Below the pieces are notes generated by a model that had not been told where the DNA came from, made no database searches, and saw only the letters and a list, made by a program, of their open reading frames with translations. Position numbers and translations under genes: made by a program. From positions 1,488,001 to 1,552,000 of the forward strand of contig OZ037841.1 of the NCBI GenBank assembly GCA_964035575.1: 64,000 bases of DNA, in the 5' to 3' direction. Below are positions 49,636 to 61,400 of the stretch, piece by piece. This stretch comes from Rhynchopus sp. YZ270_cl-10. Lineage: Eukaryota; Euglenozoa; Diplonemea; Diplonemida; Diplonemidae. Position 1 is the stretch's first letter. Each line of letters starts with the position of its first letter.

Positions 49636-50020
49636 TTTTGGAATTTTTTTTTCCCGCTGTGTAAAGCTGGGCTTTGTTTGCGACAAAGACCGGTTGGGTG
49701 CAAATCCACCACCAGATCTGATCTGTCATTTATTTTTCGTTTTCTTTTTTCATAATGTTTTGTTCAATCTTTTATAAAATATAGCAATAAAAGTGCAACA
49801 GTGTTGTTGTCTTTCAGTAGTTTTCCCCGTATGTCCGGATGCCTGGTGGCAACTTCACTTTATTGCATTTTTATTCAACTTTACCCCTTTTTTACGGTGT
49901 TTTTGCGCACAAAGGCGTTGGCACTTTTCTATATTTGCGTTTTGTTTTTCTGTTCTACTGAGTGAAAAAACGGCGCTTCTTTTCCCGCCGTTTTTTGTTT
50001 TATTTGTTTTGTTTCGTTCG

Positions 50021-50062
50021 TAAGGTGACTAAGCACGAGAGGCTTAGGGTCATCTTACAAAC
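50021..50062 (+). repeat. Dispersed unit B hairpin, intact copy
   Basis: AAGGTGA and CTAAGC pair with GCTTAG and TCATCTT around the loop ACGAGAG, giving a 13-bp stem with a 2-base bulge. This is the consensus form. Confidence 0.7.
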
Positions 50063-50273
50063 GTTTCTTTGTTTTGTATTGGGACAACTCTGCCCAATTG
50101 CCTCGAACCAACAGAGCATCAGCAATCGAGCGGTACTACCTAATATGTATCTTTGTGATAACATACCAGTGGATCTGAACCTCGTGCGTTTGATAGCGAA
50201 CCTTCCCCTTTCCCCCCCTCCCGCACACACTATTTCACAAATAAAAAAAAGGCATTTTTTTTATTACACACTT

Positions 50274-50400
50274 GGATGGCACCCGTTACCGGATATCGGG
50301 TATTCCCGGGTTTTGCAAATTCCGGTAATGACAACCCAAATCCCGGTTGGACGTGGATAATGAAAAATTTAAAAACCCGGTACCCGGTAACGTGCCATCC
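50274..50400. repeat. Fold-back repeat with GGATGGCAC ends
   Basis: GGATGGCACCCGTTACCGG at the left and CCGGTAACGTGCCATCC at the right are inverted copies with a 2-base difference in length. The interior is also rich in CCGG/CCCGG motifs. Non-coding. Confidence 0.6.
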
Positions 50401-50427
50401 ATGTAGACAGTTATTTTTTTTTTTTTA

Positions 50428-50475
50428 GAACCTGCGTCCGCCGATGAACGGTGGGGCGGTTTGCACTTCCAACTT
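50428..50475 (+). repeat. Dispersed repeat unit C, 3' part only
   Basis: CCTGCGTCCGCCGATGAACG then GTGGGGCGGTTTGCACTTCC. Confidence 0.5.
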
Positions 50476-50636
50476 TTCTGTATTTTACCGTGTCCCAGCC
50501 ATCCACTTATTAATCAAATATCCGCTCTCTGTGCTCTTTAATTGAACCAGCAGTGGGCTGCTCCACAGATGCTTAGTGGTAATACCGACCACTTCTTGTC
50601 TATCCAGAAATCCCCGGAACACCTTTCCCCCTTTCA

Positions 50637-50670
50637 ATGTGACTAAGCAAGCTTAGGATCATCTTACCAA
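50637..50670 (+). repeat. Dispersed unit B hairpin, shortened copy
   Basis: TGTGACTAAGCAAGCTTAGG then ATCATCTTACC. The stem arms are kept but the loop is reduced. Confidence 0.55.
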
Positions 50671-51127
50671 CCAATCTTTTTTTTGTCTGTCAAAAACTTT
50701 TTTGTTGTTGCGAAACCAGCCTTTTAGCTACTTTGCAGTTTTTTTGAACTCGGAAATGCATCTGACCGACTCGGTTTTGGAATGTAGGGTAAAAACCCTA
50801 CTTTGGCCACTACCGAAAAAAAATGAATGTCGTTTTTGGATTTTTCCGAAAAAACTACCCAAAGTTAGCTGCAAAAGGCTGCGAAACTGAGGATTTTTAG
50901 TGTACCATTTTGTGTGGTTAAATAGTACCTGTATTGACAAGACTGTGGGGGCAGAGAGATTGGTGCAAAATTTAGCAGAGCCTTAGATGGGGCACAAAAT
51001 GCTCTACCTGTCCCAGAGTGTTACACAACCGCTGGGCTCCGCTATATACACAAATCCTTACTGCAAATAACCCCAGTCTCTGTTTCTATCGGATGTCAAC
51101 CTCGAAATGGATGTAGGACCGCATGCT

Positions 51128-51262
51128 TGGGTCCACCCTGCATTGATCCTGTCCCAAGGTACACTGTATTTCAAGCAAGTTTCTAAATTGTGCGTGTTAT
51201 CTTTATGTTATGTTTGGGAAGGTGACTAAGCACGAGAGGCTTAGGTTCATCTTATAAACCTT
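51128..51262 (+). repeat. Composite A-B dispersed repeat (SINE-like), copy 3
   Basis: Unit A: TTGGGTCCACCCTG, CAAGGTACACTGTATTTCAA. Unit B at 51219-51262 is the consensus form: AAGGTGACTAAGCACGAGAG, then GCTTAGGTTCATC and TTATAAACC, followed by a T run. Confidence 0.65.
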
Positions 51263-51689
51263 TTTTTTTTTTTGTCAGTTTCTTTGATCTTTTCTTATAA
51301 TCATGTGTTTTGTTTATTTCTCAAAAACAGATCTTTTTCCCATTCGCATTTTATTTTCCACTCTCCTAGGCACTGCTCTTTAGGACCCACCCCCACACTC
51401 CCCGTTCTGTTTCATCACTCTGAAAAATACCAAAAAAAAAAAGGCTAAAAAGGGTGACACAATCACATTATCTGTGTCTTTCTTCTACACAAAAAATCCT
51501 CTAATTGTTCACTCACATCTCTATAATTTTGAGAAAAAAAGAAGGCATTTCCCCCATTTTTTCCCCCTCTTTGTCACCAACAAACCCGAGAATAATTTCC
51601 CCCCTCCTCAGTATCTTTGCAAAATCCCTCTTTTTTTCACCCCAGGAAAATATTGGTCTCACAAAAAGCCACATCTCACCCTCAATATA
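51263..51689. other. Intergenic, upstream of the cyclase-like receptor gene
   Basis: T/C-rich with several possible acceptor AGs. No single acceptor stands out. The frame upstream of ATG 51690 is open by chance from a GTG at 51474 and encodes tract-like sequence. Confidence 0.45.
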
Positions 51690-54452
51690 ATGCGAGGGGT
51701 TTCACTCCGTTTGGTTGTCACCATTTTGTTGATTGTTGTTGCGGGTGGGATGGTGGCGGTTATTGTGGTAGGAGGGAAGAACGCTGTGGATGGGGTAGCC
51801 GATGTGTGCAAGAACTTGCGGATTAAGGTGTCGGATGGCGTTACTGCCGAGGTCGTCCAGATTATGAGAATTCCATTTACAGGGATGGACAGGGCTGTGG
51901 CTTATCATGACACCGGGGCAATCAATTTGGAACGCTGGGATGCGCGCGATCACTACATCCAGAACAGCTCCCAGCATGCCACCTACTATTACCGCCTTAT
52001 CTCGCAAATGAAGGGCTGGGGGAACAACATCTACACCGCCAATGCATATGGCAACGTTCTCGTCTGGTACACCTCAGGCATGATTGGGAGCACCCCACCC
52101 CTCGACCAAATCATCGAAGGCAACCCCACCTGGACAATCCCATGCCGGTACCAATCAAACTGCACAGACCCTTCCAACTCCATGAACCATCAGTACTGTG
52201 TTGATCAGACAAATCCGTTTGCGGGTGAAATACCTCCTTGGGCTCGCGGAGAAGGAGAACAAAAGAACTTAAGTGCATACTACGCAAAGGCGGACCCCGA
52301 ATGGGCGACCTGGGCAGTACCACAGCACGCTACTTCCGCCTCTCCTACACACTGTCGTGCGAATGCTCAATCTGCCAAGCCGATGTGCCCTGACGGGGTC
52401 GGCTGCCCAGAAGCGAACTTCACCTATTTCGACTACAACGGCAGCACCGAGCCCACCCCGCTGCGGGGCTTCCAACACTTCGACTCCCGCATGCGGTGGT
52501 GGTACCAGGACACCAAACTGCTTCCCCCCAAAACGAAGTACTACAACGCGGTGAAGCTCTGCGTGACCACCCGCACCCCCTGCCTCACTGCGACAATGCC
52601 TCTCCACGTTGAAGTCCCCTCCATCGGCGCAGTTGTTCGGACAAACACAGGACACTTAGGGACGGTCCTTCGCTATGTACACACCCTCAAAGAAATGCAC
52701 ACCCCCGTCCTATCCATGCCGGGGGGAACGGAAGAGGTCTGGGGACGCAAAGCACTCACCCTAGCCTGCAATAGCAGTGATGAATGCGCGCCGTTGAACA
52801 TCCCTTTTGCCCCGCAGACGACAACGCAGAAGTTTTGGGGTGTCGTCGCTTCGGACTACTATTCACGCACCTTAGCAGACATAGGTGCCTCCTTTAAGGT
52901 ATCAAAGACGGGCGGTGTTTTTATTGGCGATTATACATCTCAGGCTTTGCTTTTGACGTCAGGCTTTCCGTGCCCCGAGGTGAAGTTTGATGATAATTGC
53001 TTTATTCGTACAGTTGAAGGGAAGACAGAGAGGGTGAGTGCGTTTGACCCTTATGCAGGGGAGATTGTATCGGGGGTGATGACAGAATTGTTTAATCCTG
53101 TGGTGGTGGACGGTGTGCTGCAGTCTCAAGAGCATGTGGGGGTGGTGGAGGATTTGGATGAAGCAGTGTCGTTTGGGGGGTCAGAGTATTGGGTGCGTTT
53201 TGTGCCGTTGTCGCCAAGGATGGGTGATATCACGAATTTGAATTGGTTTGTGTGTGTGGTGATCCCGCAGGATGATTATTTAGCGGACATCAAACGGAGT
53301 CAGATGGTGACCTTGGCTGTCTCGCTGTGTCTTGTGGCTGTGGTGCTTGCAACGCTTCTGGTGCTTACCATTGTCTTTGTGGTGCGTCCAGTCATGTTGT
53401 TGTTGTCCGATTTTGATAAAGCGTCGGTCATGGAGCTTGATAGTATTGAAGAGCGAAGCGGCGGTGTCGTCAGCGAATTCGCCTCACTGCAGCAAACATT
53501 CAACACTGTGGTCAAAAACCTTCGTCTCTACCGTCCCTTCCTCCCCCTCAGCTGTTTCGGGATATCCGAAGACGTTCCCGTAGGGACGGACGCGACGCCC
53601 AGCCAGACCGACTCCGAAATAGTCGGCAGCGATGTGAGCACCGGAAGCTCTCGGGTGTCCTCCGTTGCGTCGCAAGCGAGAAAGCATGTTCTTGCGAGTC
53701 AGGTGGCAGCGCATCTGAAACGCAACAAGGTGACAGTGGTGTCGGCTTCGATCGAAGGCTTTACGACGTTGGCGATGAAGACTTCTAGTGGCCTGCGTGG
53801 CCTGCATGCGGAGCTGTTGACTCAAATGCTGCATGCAACGGGAAGGCGGTGCATGGCAGAACCGTTTACAGGCGACAGAATGCGGTTCACATGGAACGCT
53901 CTGGTGCCATGCAGGGACAGCCTTGCACCATTCGCCGCCGCATGCCACCTGGCACAACTCAACATCGATGCTGCCCACCCCATGCACGTTGGTGTCGCAA
54001 AGGGTGACGCCGTCTGCGGCACAATGGGCACCGACACCATGAAAAACTTCTGCGTGATGGGCCCCTGCCACACCAGAAGCCTGCTCCTCATGTCCTTCGT
54101 GCGACACTACAAAACGGGGCGCAAGGTCCTCATCGACGGTGCCTCGGCGTCCAGCCTGATGGGATCTGGATTTGACATGGCCTTTATTGATGTGATCCGG
54201 TTGGGTGTGCATGAGGCAGGAAAGGATCCGCGCACATTGCTCTGGTCGCTTGAGCAGCGTGCGGCGGATGACGAGGAGTGGATGTACGCGATGAGGGAGA
54301 ACCCTGCAGCGGAGGAGTGGCTGCTGTTCCTCTCCGGGGGTGAGAAGGACACGTGGGAGACCGAGCGTATCAAGGGCTTGGTTGCGACAGGCGTCAAAGG
54401 GGCGGACCACGTCGGCACGACACCGAGTGCAGAGGTGCTTCTGTCGCTGTAG
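51690..54452 (+). CDS. dCache receptor with degenerate class III cyclase domain
   Basis: The protein has 920 residues. Membrane helix 1 is at about residues 4-26. An ectodomain of about 500 residues has the double-Cache character (FQHFDSRMRWWYQDTK, FWGVVASDYYSRTLADIG) and several Cys. Helix 2 at about 538-565 (TLAVSLCLVAVVLATLLVLTIVFVV) leads into a HAMP-like linker. The C-terminal domain (about 675-860) has the class III nucleotide-cyclase layout, but key residues are altered: the first metal-binding Asp position reads VSASIEGF instead of F-x-D-I-x-x-F, and VMGPCHTRS replaces the usual IGDxVNxAxR. Only GDRMRF keeps the second Asp. It may therefore be a catalytically weak or inactive receptor, perhaps acting by dimerisation. 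In kinetoplastids, receptor cyclases of this layout are common. It is paired with a second dCache receptor at 62608. Confidence 0.85.
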   Translation: MRGVSLRLVVTILLIVVAGGMVAVIVVGGKNAVDGVADVCKNLRIKVSDGVTAEVVQIMRIPFTGMDRAVAYHDTGAINLERWDARDHYIQNSSQHATYYYRLISQMKGWGNNIYTANAYGNVLVWYTSGMIGSTPPLDQIIEGNPTWTIPCRYQSNCTDPSNSMNHQYCVDQTNPFAGEIPPWARGEGEQKNLSAYYAKADPEWATWAVPQHATSASPTHCRANAQSAKPMCPDGVGCPEANFTYFDYNGSTEPTPLRGFQHFDSRMRWWYQDTKLLPPKTKYYNAVKLCVTTRTPCLTATMPLHVEVPSIGAVVRTNTGHLGTVLRYVHTLKEMHTPVLSMPGGTEEVWGRKALTLACNSSDECAPLNIPFAPQTTTQKFWGVVASDYYSRTLADIGASFKVSKTGGVFIGDYTSQALLLTSGFPCPEVKFDDNCFIRTVEGKTERVSAFDPYAGEIVSGVMTELFNPVVVDGVLQSQEHVGVVEDLDEAVSFGGSEYWVRFVPLSPRMGDITNLNWFVCVVIPQDDYLADIKRSQMVTLAVSLCLVAVVLATLLVLTIVFVVRPVMLLLSDFDKASVMELDSIEERSGGVVSEFASLQQTFNTVVKNLRLYRPFLPLSCFGISEDVPVGTDATPSQTDSEIVGSDVSTGSSRVSSVASQARKHVLASQVAAHLKRNKVTVVSASIEGFTTLAMKTSSGLRGLHAELLTQMLHATGRRCMAEPFTGDRMRFTWNALVPCRDSLAPFAAACHLAQLNIDAAHPMHVGVAKGDAVCGTMGTDTMKNFCVMGPCHTRSLLLMSFVRHYKTGRKVLIDGASASSLMGSGFDMAFIDVIRLGVHEAGKDPRTLLWSLEQRAADDEEWMYAMRENPAAEEWLLFLSGGEKDTWETERIKGLVATGVKGADHVGTTPSAEVLLSL

Positions 54453-55565
54453 TCATGTTGATACCAGGGTATTATCGTTAGCACCCCGCTAGCGGCAAAG
54501 TGCGAAGTGGCCAAAGGAGCAACAGAGATGTTTGCAGTTTTTTTAAGTGACTTCATGAGATTGGTCGTCATCCCAAGCTTTCTTAATTAACGTGCTTTCA
54601 TTCTTCCAGTCAGTGTCTGCATCATGACTATGCTCTTTTTTTTTATGGGTAGTAAACGTTGCTGGTGGAAAACTCCATCTTTCGATTGAAAATAATATCT
54701 TAATCATTTATGGGTAGTAAACGTGACTAAAGTGTGAGGGATCAGGGCCATCTTATACACTTTGCTTTGATGTGTCTAATCTGTGTGCACGTTATCACCT
54801 TCACCCATATGCGTTGTGTGTCGCCCTTTCCAAGGTGTAGAGTGCACAATGAACCATTTCCTTCGTTCAATTTTTTTTTTTCCCTTTTGAAAATGCTATC
54901 CCACAAACCGAACCTTGTCGCCATTGGTGGCTAAAGTCGCAGACAGTGGGTCTTCTTACTTTTCCTTTTGTCCTCTTTTAAGCGATCGACAACAAAAAGA
55001 CAGGGCTTTTAGTATTGTGATATTTGGGTTCATTTAAAAAAAAATAGTGGAGCACACTCTAGGGCTACACTAATACAACCAAGTTTTCAAAAAAACTTCT
55101 TTGCACACCAAATTCACTTTTTTCCGCGTTGATTAACCCGACCGTCATCCGTTATCCGACCGTCAACTTTATACTTATTGTATTTTTTTTCCAGTGCCTG
55201 CGTCCCAGAGGCGTTTGCACCTATCAACTTCACTTTTTTTTTTTTTGCCCCATTTTATGACTGTGATTTTACTACTGTTTTCCCCTCTTTATTTGGTCTG
55301 CGAGAGAGGCACATTGCATCATTTCAAATTCTTCTTCTTTCTTCCCTTTCCAGCTTTTTTTTTTTCTGTATTTTTCTTTTCCCTTCGCTCCAGTCTTTTT
55401 TGTTCAGAATGTGTGCACATTACTTAAGGCGACTAAACGCGAGGTGACCAAGCACAACAAGGCTTAGGGTCATGTCAACTTTTCTCTCTTCAGTCGACTA
55501 AACACAAGAGTACTATTACAGAATGATAAGAAGAGCTCCTTTATTTTAAAACTTCACTGTTTATT
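54453..55565. other. Intergenic with several dispersed repeats
   Basis: Holds diverged unit B copies at 54720-54760 and 55443-55480, a unit E copy at 55035-55090 and a unit C 3' part at 55193-55235 (GTGCCTGCGTCCCAGAGGCG, TTTGCACC). TTTATGGGTAGTAAACGT occurs twice (54644 and 54707 regions). No gene seen. Confidence 0.5.
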
Positions 55566-55673
55566 CCACCTGATTTTTACCCCATGTATAGGCGCGTAAA
55601 GGCTGGGGAAAATGGGTGGGGTTTGGCCCATACGGGCCTTTACGCGCCTGTACGCGGGGTAAAAATCAGGTGG
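55566..55673. repeat. Palindromic element with CACCTGATTTTT ends, copy 2
   Basis: The arms of about 38 bases begin CCACCTGATTTTTACCCC and include GGCGCGTAAAGGC; the right arm is the complement with a few mismatches. The same terminal motif is found at 28837-28929 with a different interior, which suggests a family. Confidence 0.7.
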
Positions 55674-56484
55674 TTATTTGCGATCTTTTTAAAAGAAATA
55701 AAACCCAACGTTGAATCTCCCACGCAAAGCGCTTTATTTTATACAATACTTTAGTATAATAAGGCCCGCAAAACCCTTTGTTCCCCCACGCCCTGTACTT
55801 TTGCGAGTTTGTCTATATTTTCCGAGTCCTGCAAATGTACGGCTGCTGTGTATCAATAAGTGCCACGCGGTCGTCATTTGTTCGGGGTTTCTTTCATTTT
55901 AAATATCATATGCAGATCTTGGTTGGGTGGCCAAATCGTTGTCAAAATTGTTTAAATGACAATATGTGATCTCCCGCCATTCCCTGCCTCACATATATTT
56001 TTTTTTTCCCATTTTTCCGAGTTTACTTTCGTTCCCTTTTCCAACGTGACACCTGATTTGGTGGAGTTTGGTGGTGAAATTTGCTCGTTTTATTTATTTT
56101 TCTCTTTTTGCCTCCTGAAAAACGGGAGGTGTAAGAGTTAATAAACATGAAAACCCCCAATGCCATCCAAATAGGCAAACTTCCACACCAGCTGTGATAA
56201 TTTTCACGGATTGTTACAAATGTAAACTTTTCTGATAAATTGTTGGAGTAGTGTAGTTGCCTCGGTTGTGTTGCCACAGTTGTGCAATCTCCACTGTTTC
56301 TTCCCTTTCAGAAAATACGAAAAAATCTGTGCATTTTACGAGTACACACGTTTCTGACGCTTATATTTAAAAAAAACTTTTTTCCAGTTGTGTGCACGTT
56401 CAGGAAGGCAACTTCCTATTAAGCCCGCCGACTCCATGTTCTTGGAGCTTCCAGGACCGTACATGCACCGTTCCCTAAAAGGAA
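55674..56484. other. Intergenic, half palindrome at 56049-56082
   Basis: CACCTGATTTGGTGG then AGTTTGGTGGTGAAATTT is a half copy of the palindrome at 28837. Nothing else recognised. Confidence 0.45.
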
Positions 56485-57482
56485 CATACAATGCAACGAG
56501 GCCGAGTCGGCCTCGCCAAGGCCTGAAAATAAATACTCAGGCGTGCCTGAGGCGTACTCGGGATTAGTTACGTTTAAGTACGCCTCAGGCACGCCTGAGT
56601 ATATTTATATTTCTTACCAGCATTTGGGTCATGAACAAAAAAGTATTTACCCCCAAATTTTGTGGTTTTCGATTCAGAGGTAGCAAAATCTTTCAAATGC
56701 GGGGTCGCACGATGAAAAATGTGCCTGTGGGCCGAGCGAGTCGAAAAAATGAAAAGGGTTCGCTAAGCTTTGGTGCTGATGATATATATTTTGGTGGTAC
56801 CTTCGGGTACTTCATTGATTCAAGAATCATTGGAAACAAATCTCGGGGGTGCTTTTCGACTGGGTCCCTTCCCTCTAACACTAGAGAGATCCCATCGAGA
56901 TCCCAGAATTTTACACAGGCCTCCTTGATCCACAGACCACAGCTCTATTTTAAGTACAACTATGGGGTGACCAAAGAAATTTTTTACACATACCCGAGGT
57001 ATGACTCATTTTCTGCGAAGCCTCTTTTTAGGAGGCAGTTTACTGTAAGCAGTGAACATGATATTTTTCGACAGCGGACACCGAAAGTTCATTTCAGCAC
57101 ATTTCAGGGGGCGGAGGAAATACATGGCATGCCTTAGAAACATGATGACCTGTGCATAATAATTTTATATATCAGCAGAAATATGAAACCGGGTATACTT
57201 TCCCCTGATTTTTGGTACACACTTAAAGTCACGCATATTTTGCTAAAAAAATTGTCCGACCCCGGATTTTTTTCAGATCGCTCCGGAAATGGATCAGAGG
57301 CCCTTTTTGCGGGGAAAAAATACACACCAGGTGCCTGAAACGCAAGTATGCGTTGATATATACTCAGGCGTGCCTGAGGCGTACTTAAACGTAACTAATC
57401 CCGAGTACGCCTCAGGCACGCCTCAGATATATTTTCCAGATATGAGTATTTTCAGGCGTACCCGGCCTCGTTGCATTGTATG
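56485..57482. mobile_element. Inverted-repeat DNA element with 6-bp target duplication (998 bp)
   Basis: Both ends read CATACAATGCAACGAGGCC inwards. Direct repeats AAGGAA flank it (56479-56484 and 57483-57488). A subterminal block of about 70 bases, itself a near-palindrome of CTCAGGCGTGCCTGAGGCG, lies near both ends in inverted orientation. The interior has one 168-codon frame (56631-57137) that does not resemble a transposase, so the element is non-autonomous. The superfamily is not clear: a 6-bp duplication excludes hAT, TA- and TTAA-target families. Confidence 0.8.
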
Positions 57483-57488
57483 AAGGAA

Positions 57489-58427
57489 TGGTAAAAAAGT
57501 TTTCAAAACACAACCAACCCCAATCGTTAGGATTTCTACTACTTGAACACAATAAACACCTGAACAAAAAACAAAATCGTGAAAAAAGACGAAAGTGATC
57601 GTTTTTTTAAGCCTCTGTAAATTGGTTTCACGAAATACCAAAAAGGCCTCTGGATAAGAGCATGTCTTTCATGCGAAAACCATGTTGCATTTCTTTATTA
57701 TTTTCCTCTCGACCCATTTCCCTTTCCATGATCTCAAATTGTAATTGGGGTTTACTCCGGAGTCGGCAGGACTCCGGAGAACTACCATCTATGGTATACC
57801 TAATTGTTCGCCACAGTTCACTTTATTTTGCTTTGTGAATGCGAAAAATTTCCCACTAAAGCGAAATGTGAATGAACTATTGCTATTAGGTTTCACATTG
57901 GACCCTGTGACGATGTCCCAGTGCTATCGGTTGAGTGGCCAGGGCAGCGTCGTACGAATCAGCAACAACGTATGAATGTCGAGTACATATTGTTTCTGGG
58001 TTTGCTAGCTAGACATACGATGATGGGTGTAGCCCGAGGCTGTACACTGGTTACGCCCGATATTTGTGTCCAGCGAGAACAGTGAATCAGAGATTAGAGT
58101 TATTATTTACCCCCCCGTGGTTCACAGTATTGACGCCTCTGTGAACTGAAATCATTTGAGACAAATAATGAGAACTGGTCCTTTTTTTTCCTCCACAACC
58201 ATCTGAGGTTTTACCGCCTCAAAACAAAATCACACAATACACTGCTCTCCATCCCACCCATTATTGCCTATTGTCATTGCTCTCTCTTTCTCTCTCTCTC
58301 CAAACCTACTAGTTTTCTTTGTGGTGAGGTGAGGCAGCCGGTGCAGAAAACGATCGCAGCCCCGACGACGAAATACTCGACAGGTGCAGCACCCCCTCGA
58401 CAGGTGGAGCTGGCCCGCCTGGCGAAT
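57489..58427. other. Possible LINE 5' leader
   Basis: No endonuclease-like frame and no other gene. A T/C-rich run ending CCTACTAG at 58312 could be a trans-splice acceptor for the LINE ORF. Confidence 0.4.
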
Positions 58428-61400
58428 ATGTCTCTGGAGCTCCAGATTCAACTAAAGAGACTGGCGAATGGGGGGTTCACCGTGATGGAGCACAAGACCT
58501 ACTGCCTGTGGGCATCGACACTCCGGAAATGCAAGGAACTGCGTGTGCGTGACCTGTCTGTGGACGAACTTCCCCTGGGCATAGCAGAGCAGCTGACGCT
58601 AGCAGCGGACCTCCACACTTCCTCTGCGACACTGGCGAGTGACCTGGGCAGGGACAATCGAGTCTACAGGGAAAAGCAACTGAAGCTGAAGGCGGTGCAC
58701 AACTTCGACGTGGACCGGAAGAAGCTCACGGCCTTCTGCAGGGGTACCCTGCCGGACGATCTGCTGGCTGTGGCTAGAAGAGACGGGACCCTGACGGCCA
58801 ACGCACAAGAGATGGATGCCATCCTCCAGGAAGAGTGGAAATCTGTATTCCAGCTCTACCGCGAGTGCCCTGAACCGGAGTATGACGACTTTGATGCTGT
58901 GTTTGGGAAACATGTAGCGAAGCACAACATGGATTTGCTCCCTCTCACTGGGGAGGACCTGGACCGCGTTCTGCAGAGTAAGAAGAAGTCAGGCGCATGT
59001 GGTGTCGATGGGTGGCGCATGGGTGAGCTGAAGCGCCTTCCTGTGGTCCTGCTGAATGCGTTTGCCACAACGTTCAACGAGATCGAAGAATCCGGCACGT
59101 GGCCTGAAGCGTTGCTAACTGCGATCGTGACTCTCACTCCAAAGGGAGAGGGAAAGGACCCGCTGGACCACCGCCCGATCACCGTGACGAGCAGTGTCTA
59201 CAGACTCTGGGCGTCAGCACGAGTACGTAGTATCCAGAAGTGGCAAGAAACCTGGGTTCACAAGGACCAACACGGCTTCCGCCCTCGCCACGGGGCTCAC
59301 AACGTCCTGTTCGACATCTGCACGCAGCTGGAAGACGCACTGTCTGGCGGAGAACCGCTGTACGGCCTGGCACTTGACTTTGCTAAGTGCTTTGACCGTG
59401 TCCCCCAGAAGCTTACCCTCGAGCTCGCAGCACGACTAGGGCTACACCCCCGCATTCTGCAGCCGCTCCGCACCATGTACGAGCAACTTCAACGTAGGTT
59501 CCAGCTTCCACTTGGCGTGGGTACCCCGTTCAGAGTGACGAACGGCATCCTCCAAGGATGCCCCATCAGCGTCGTCTTGATTAATGCGCTCGTCGCAGTG
59601 CTGCTGAAGGACCTGGACAGCTGCAAGAACACCTGCTCACGTGCGTACGCGGACGACATCACCCTCCTGTCACGGAAGTCGATGAACAGCTTAGAGCCAT
59701 GCCTGCGCATTGTGGAGAGGTTTTGTGCCATCACCGGAATGAAACTTAACGACACCAAAACCGTTGCATTTGGATCACGTGAGAGCTTCACCAGCACTCT
59801 TGTCTCGAACACAGGTCACAGGTACAAAACACTGGTGAAGGTCAAGATCCTAGGGGTCTACCTCTACTGCTCGAAGCACTCTCGACGCTCCTCTCCGGAA
59901 CGAGTCCGCAAGGCCATTGCAGCCCTGCAACGCCTACGATGTATGCCGCTGGCTTTCTACCACAAGTATAGAATTGTGTCAGAATGCATCCTCCCGGGTG
60001 CGCTGTATGAGGTCCCGTACGCTCTGCCCTCGCAGTCTAGCTTGAAGGAACTCTCCACCGCCGTCAACACCTGCCTCTGGGGCAGTGACTATGGGACACG
60101 CGCAGGCCTCGCAATACGCACCGTTTTATTGAAGAGCCACCGCACTGACCCGGCTGCCATCATCTGCAACCGGTCCATGAACGTCGTGCTTGACCACATA
60201 GCATTTGACGCAACACTGAGAGAACGATGCCTGTCGATACACAAGAGGTACAACGCAGGAGGAGGCTGGGACTTCCGCCCCCACGGGCCGGTCGGCAACA
60301 TGACCTCCACTAGCATACTGACAGGCGTGAGATGGTGTGACGACCTAACAACCGTTACGGAGCTCTCGAGTGCCCCCGTGGAAGAAGAGAAGACACACGC
60401 CCTAGGTCTTCTCGCGCCAGGTGAACGACACCACGCCATTCGCGAAATCGTCCGACGACAGAAGTTCACAGATCTTGCCTTGGACAGACCGACTTACGAC
60501 GGCGCTCAATACGGTGTCAACCTCGCCGACACCACGTACCTGCACGACCAACTGCAGTGGTCCCACCCCCTGCTAGCTTACCGCCTCCGACGTATCATCT
60601 GCGATGGGATACTCTACGCGCACCCTACGGTGCTGTGCCTATACGAGTCAACAAAGAGAGGTGGCATACACCTCGAAGTGAATCAGTGCCCCTTATGCCT
60701 CACACCAACCTCCGGGCTGGCGAAGCACCTGCTGTGGACTTGCCCGCACACTGTGTCTGCTAACGTGAAGGAAGCGCACCGCCCTCTCCTCGACAGGATC
60801 GGCCCGAACACCCCGAGTTGCCTGGCTATGCATGGCATAGCTCCCACGAACACGCCCAAGCACGTAGTAACCGACATGCAGAGATACCTGCTGGACGTCA
60901 CCACCGCAGTAGATGATCACCTGTCCTCGCGGACGACCACAGCGCCTGCACGCCACCCATGGCGTATGGACTTTGAAGTGTTCGATGCGCCCCCATACCA
61001 GGAGGCCATCTACCGGCAGCTCGCCCCTTTCTTTGGGAAGGACGATGATCCGAGATGCAAGCAGAAGCGCCGCGAACTGAAGCAAATGCTCCTATGGGCC
61101 TCCTCCCTGAAATGGAGCACCGCCAACCTGCCTGTGACATGCGTGGAACTTGCCATTGACCTGGAAATTTTCCACAGGATCTACGTTCTCCGGCCAACCT
61201 CTAACATTAGAGAACGGGCCGCCGCCTTGCGCACATTGCTCAACAAGCTTCACCGCCTGTGCAAAGCCCTTGGGATTCAAAACCCATTTCCTGCATCTGC
61301 CATCTCCTCCTCACGGGGCCTCCGGTCCATTGGCGCACCCGGACTTATTGGCTACGACCGTCGCCCAGTTTTTACGTACCCGCGCTACACTATGCACATG

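Noticed and set aside
56631-57137. 168-codon frame inside the 998-bp inverted-repeat element
   Set aside because: No transposase motif or biased codon use; best treated as a chance frame, although a truncated gene cannot be excluded.
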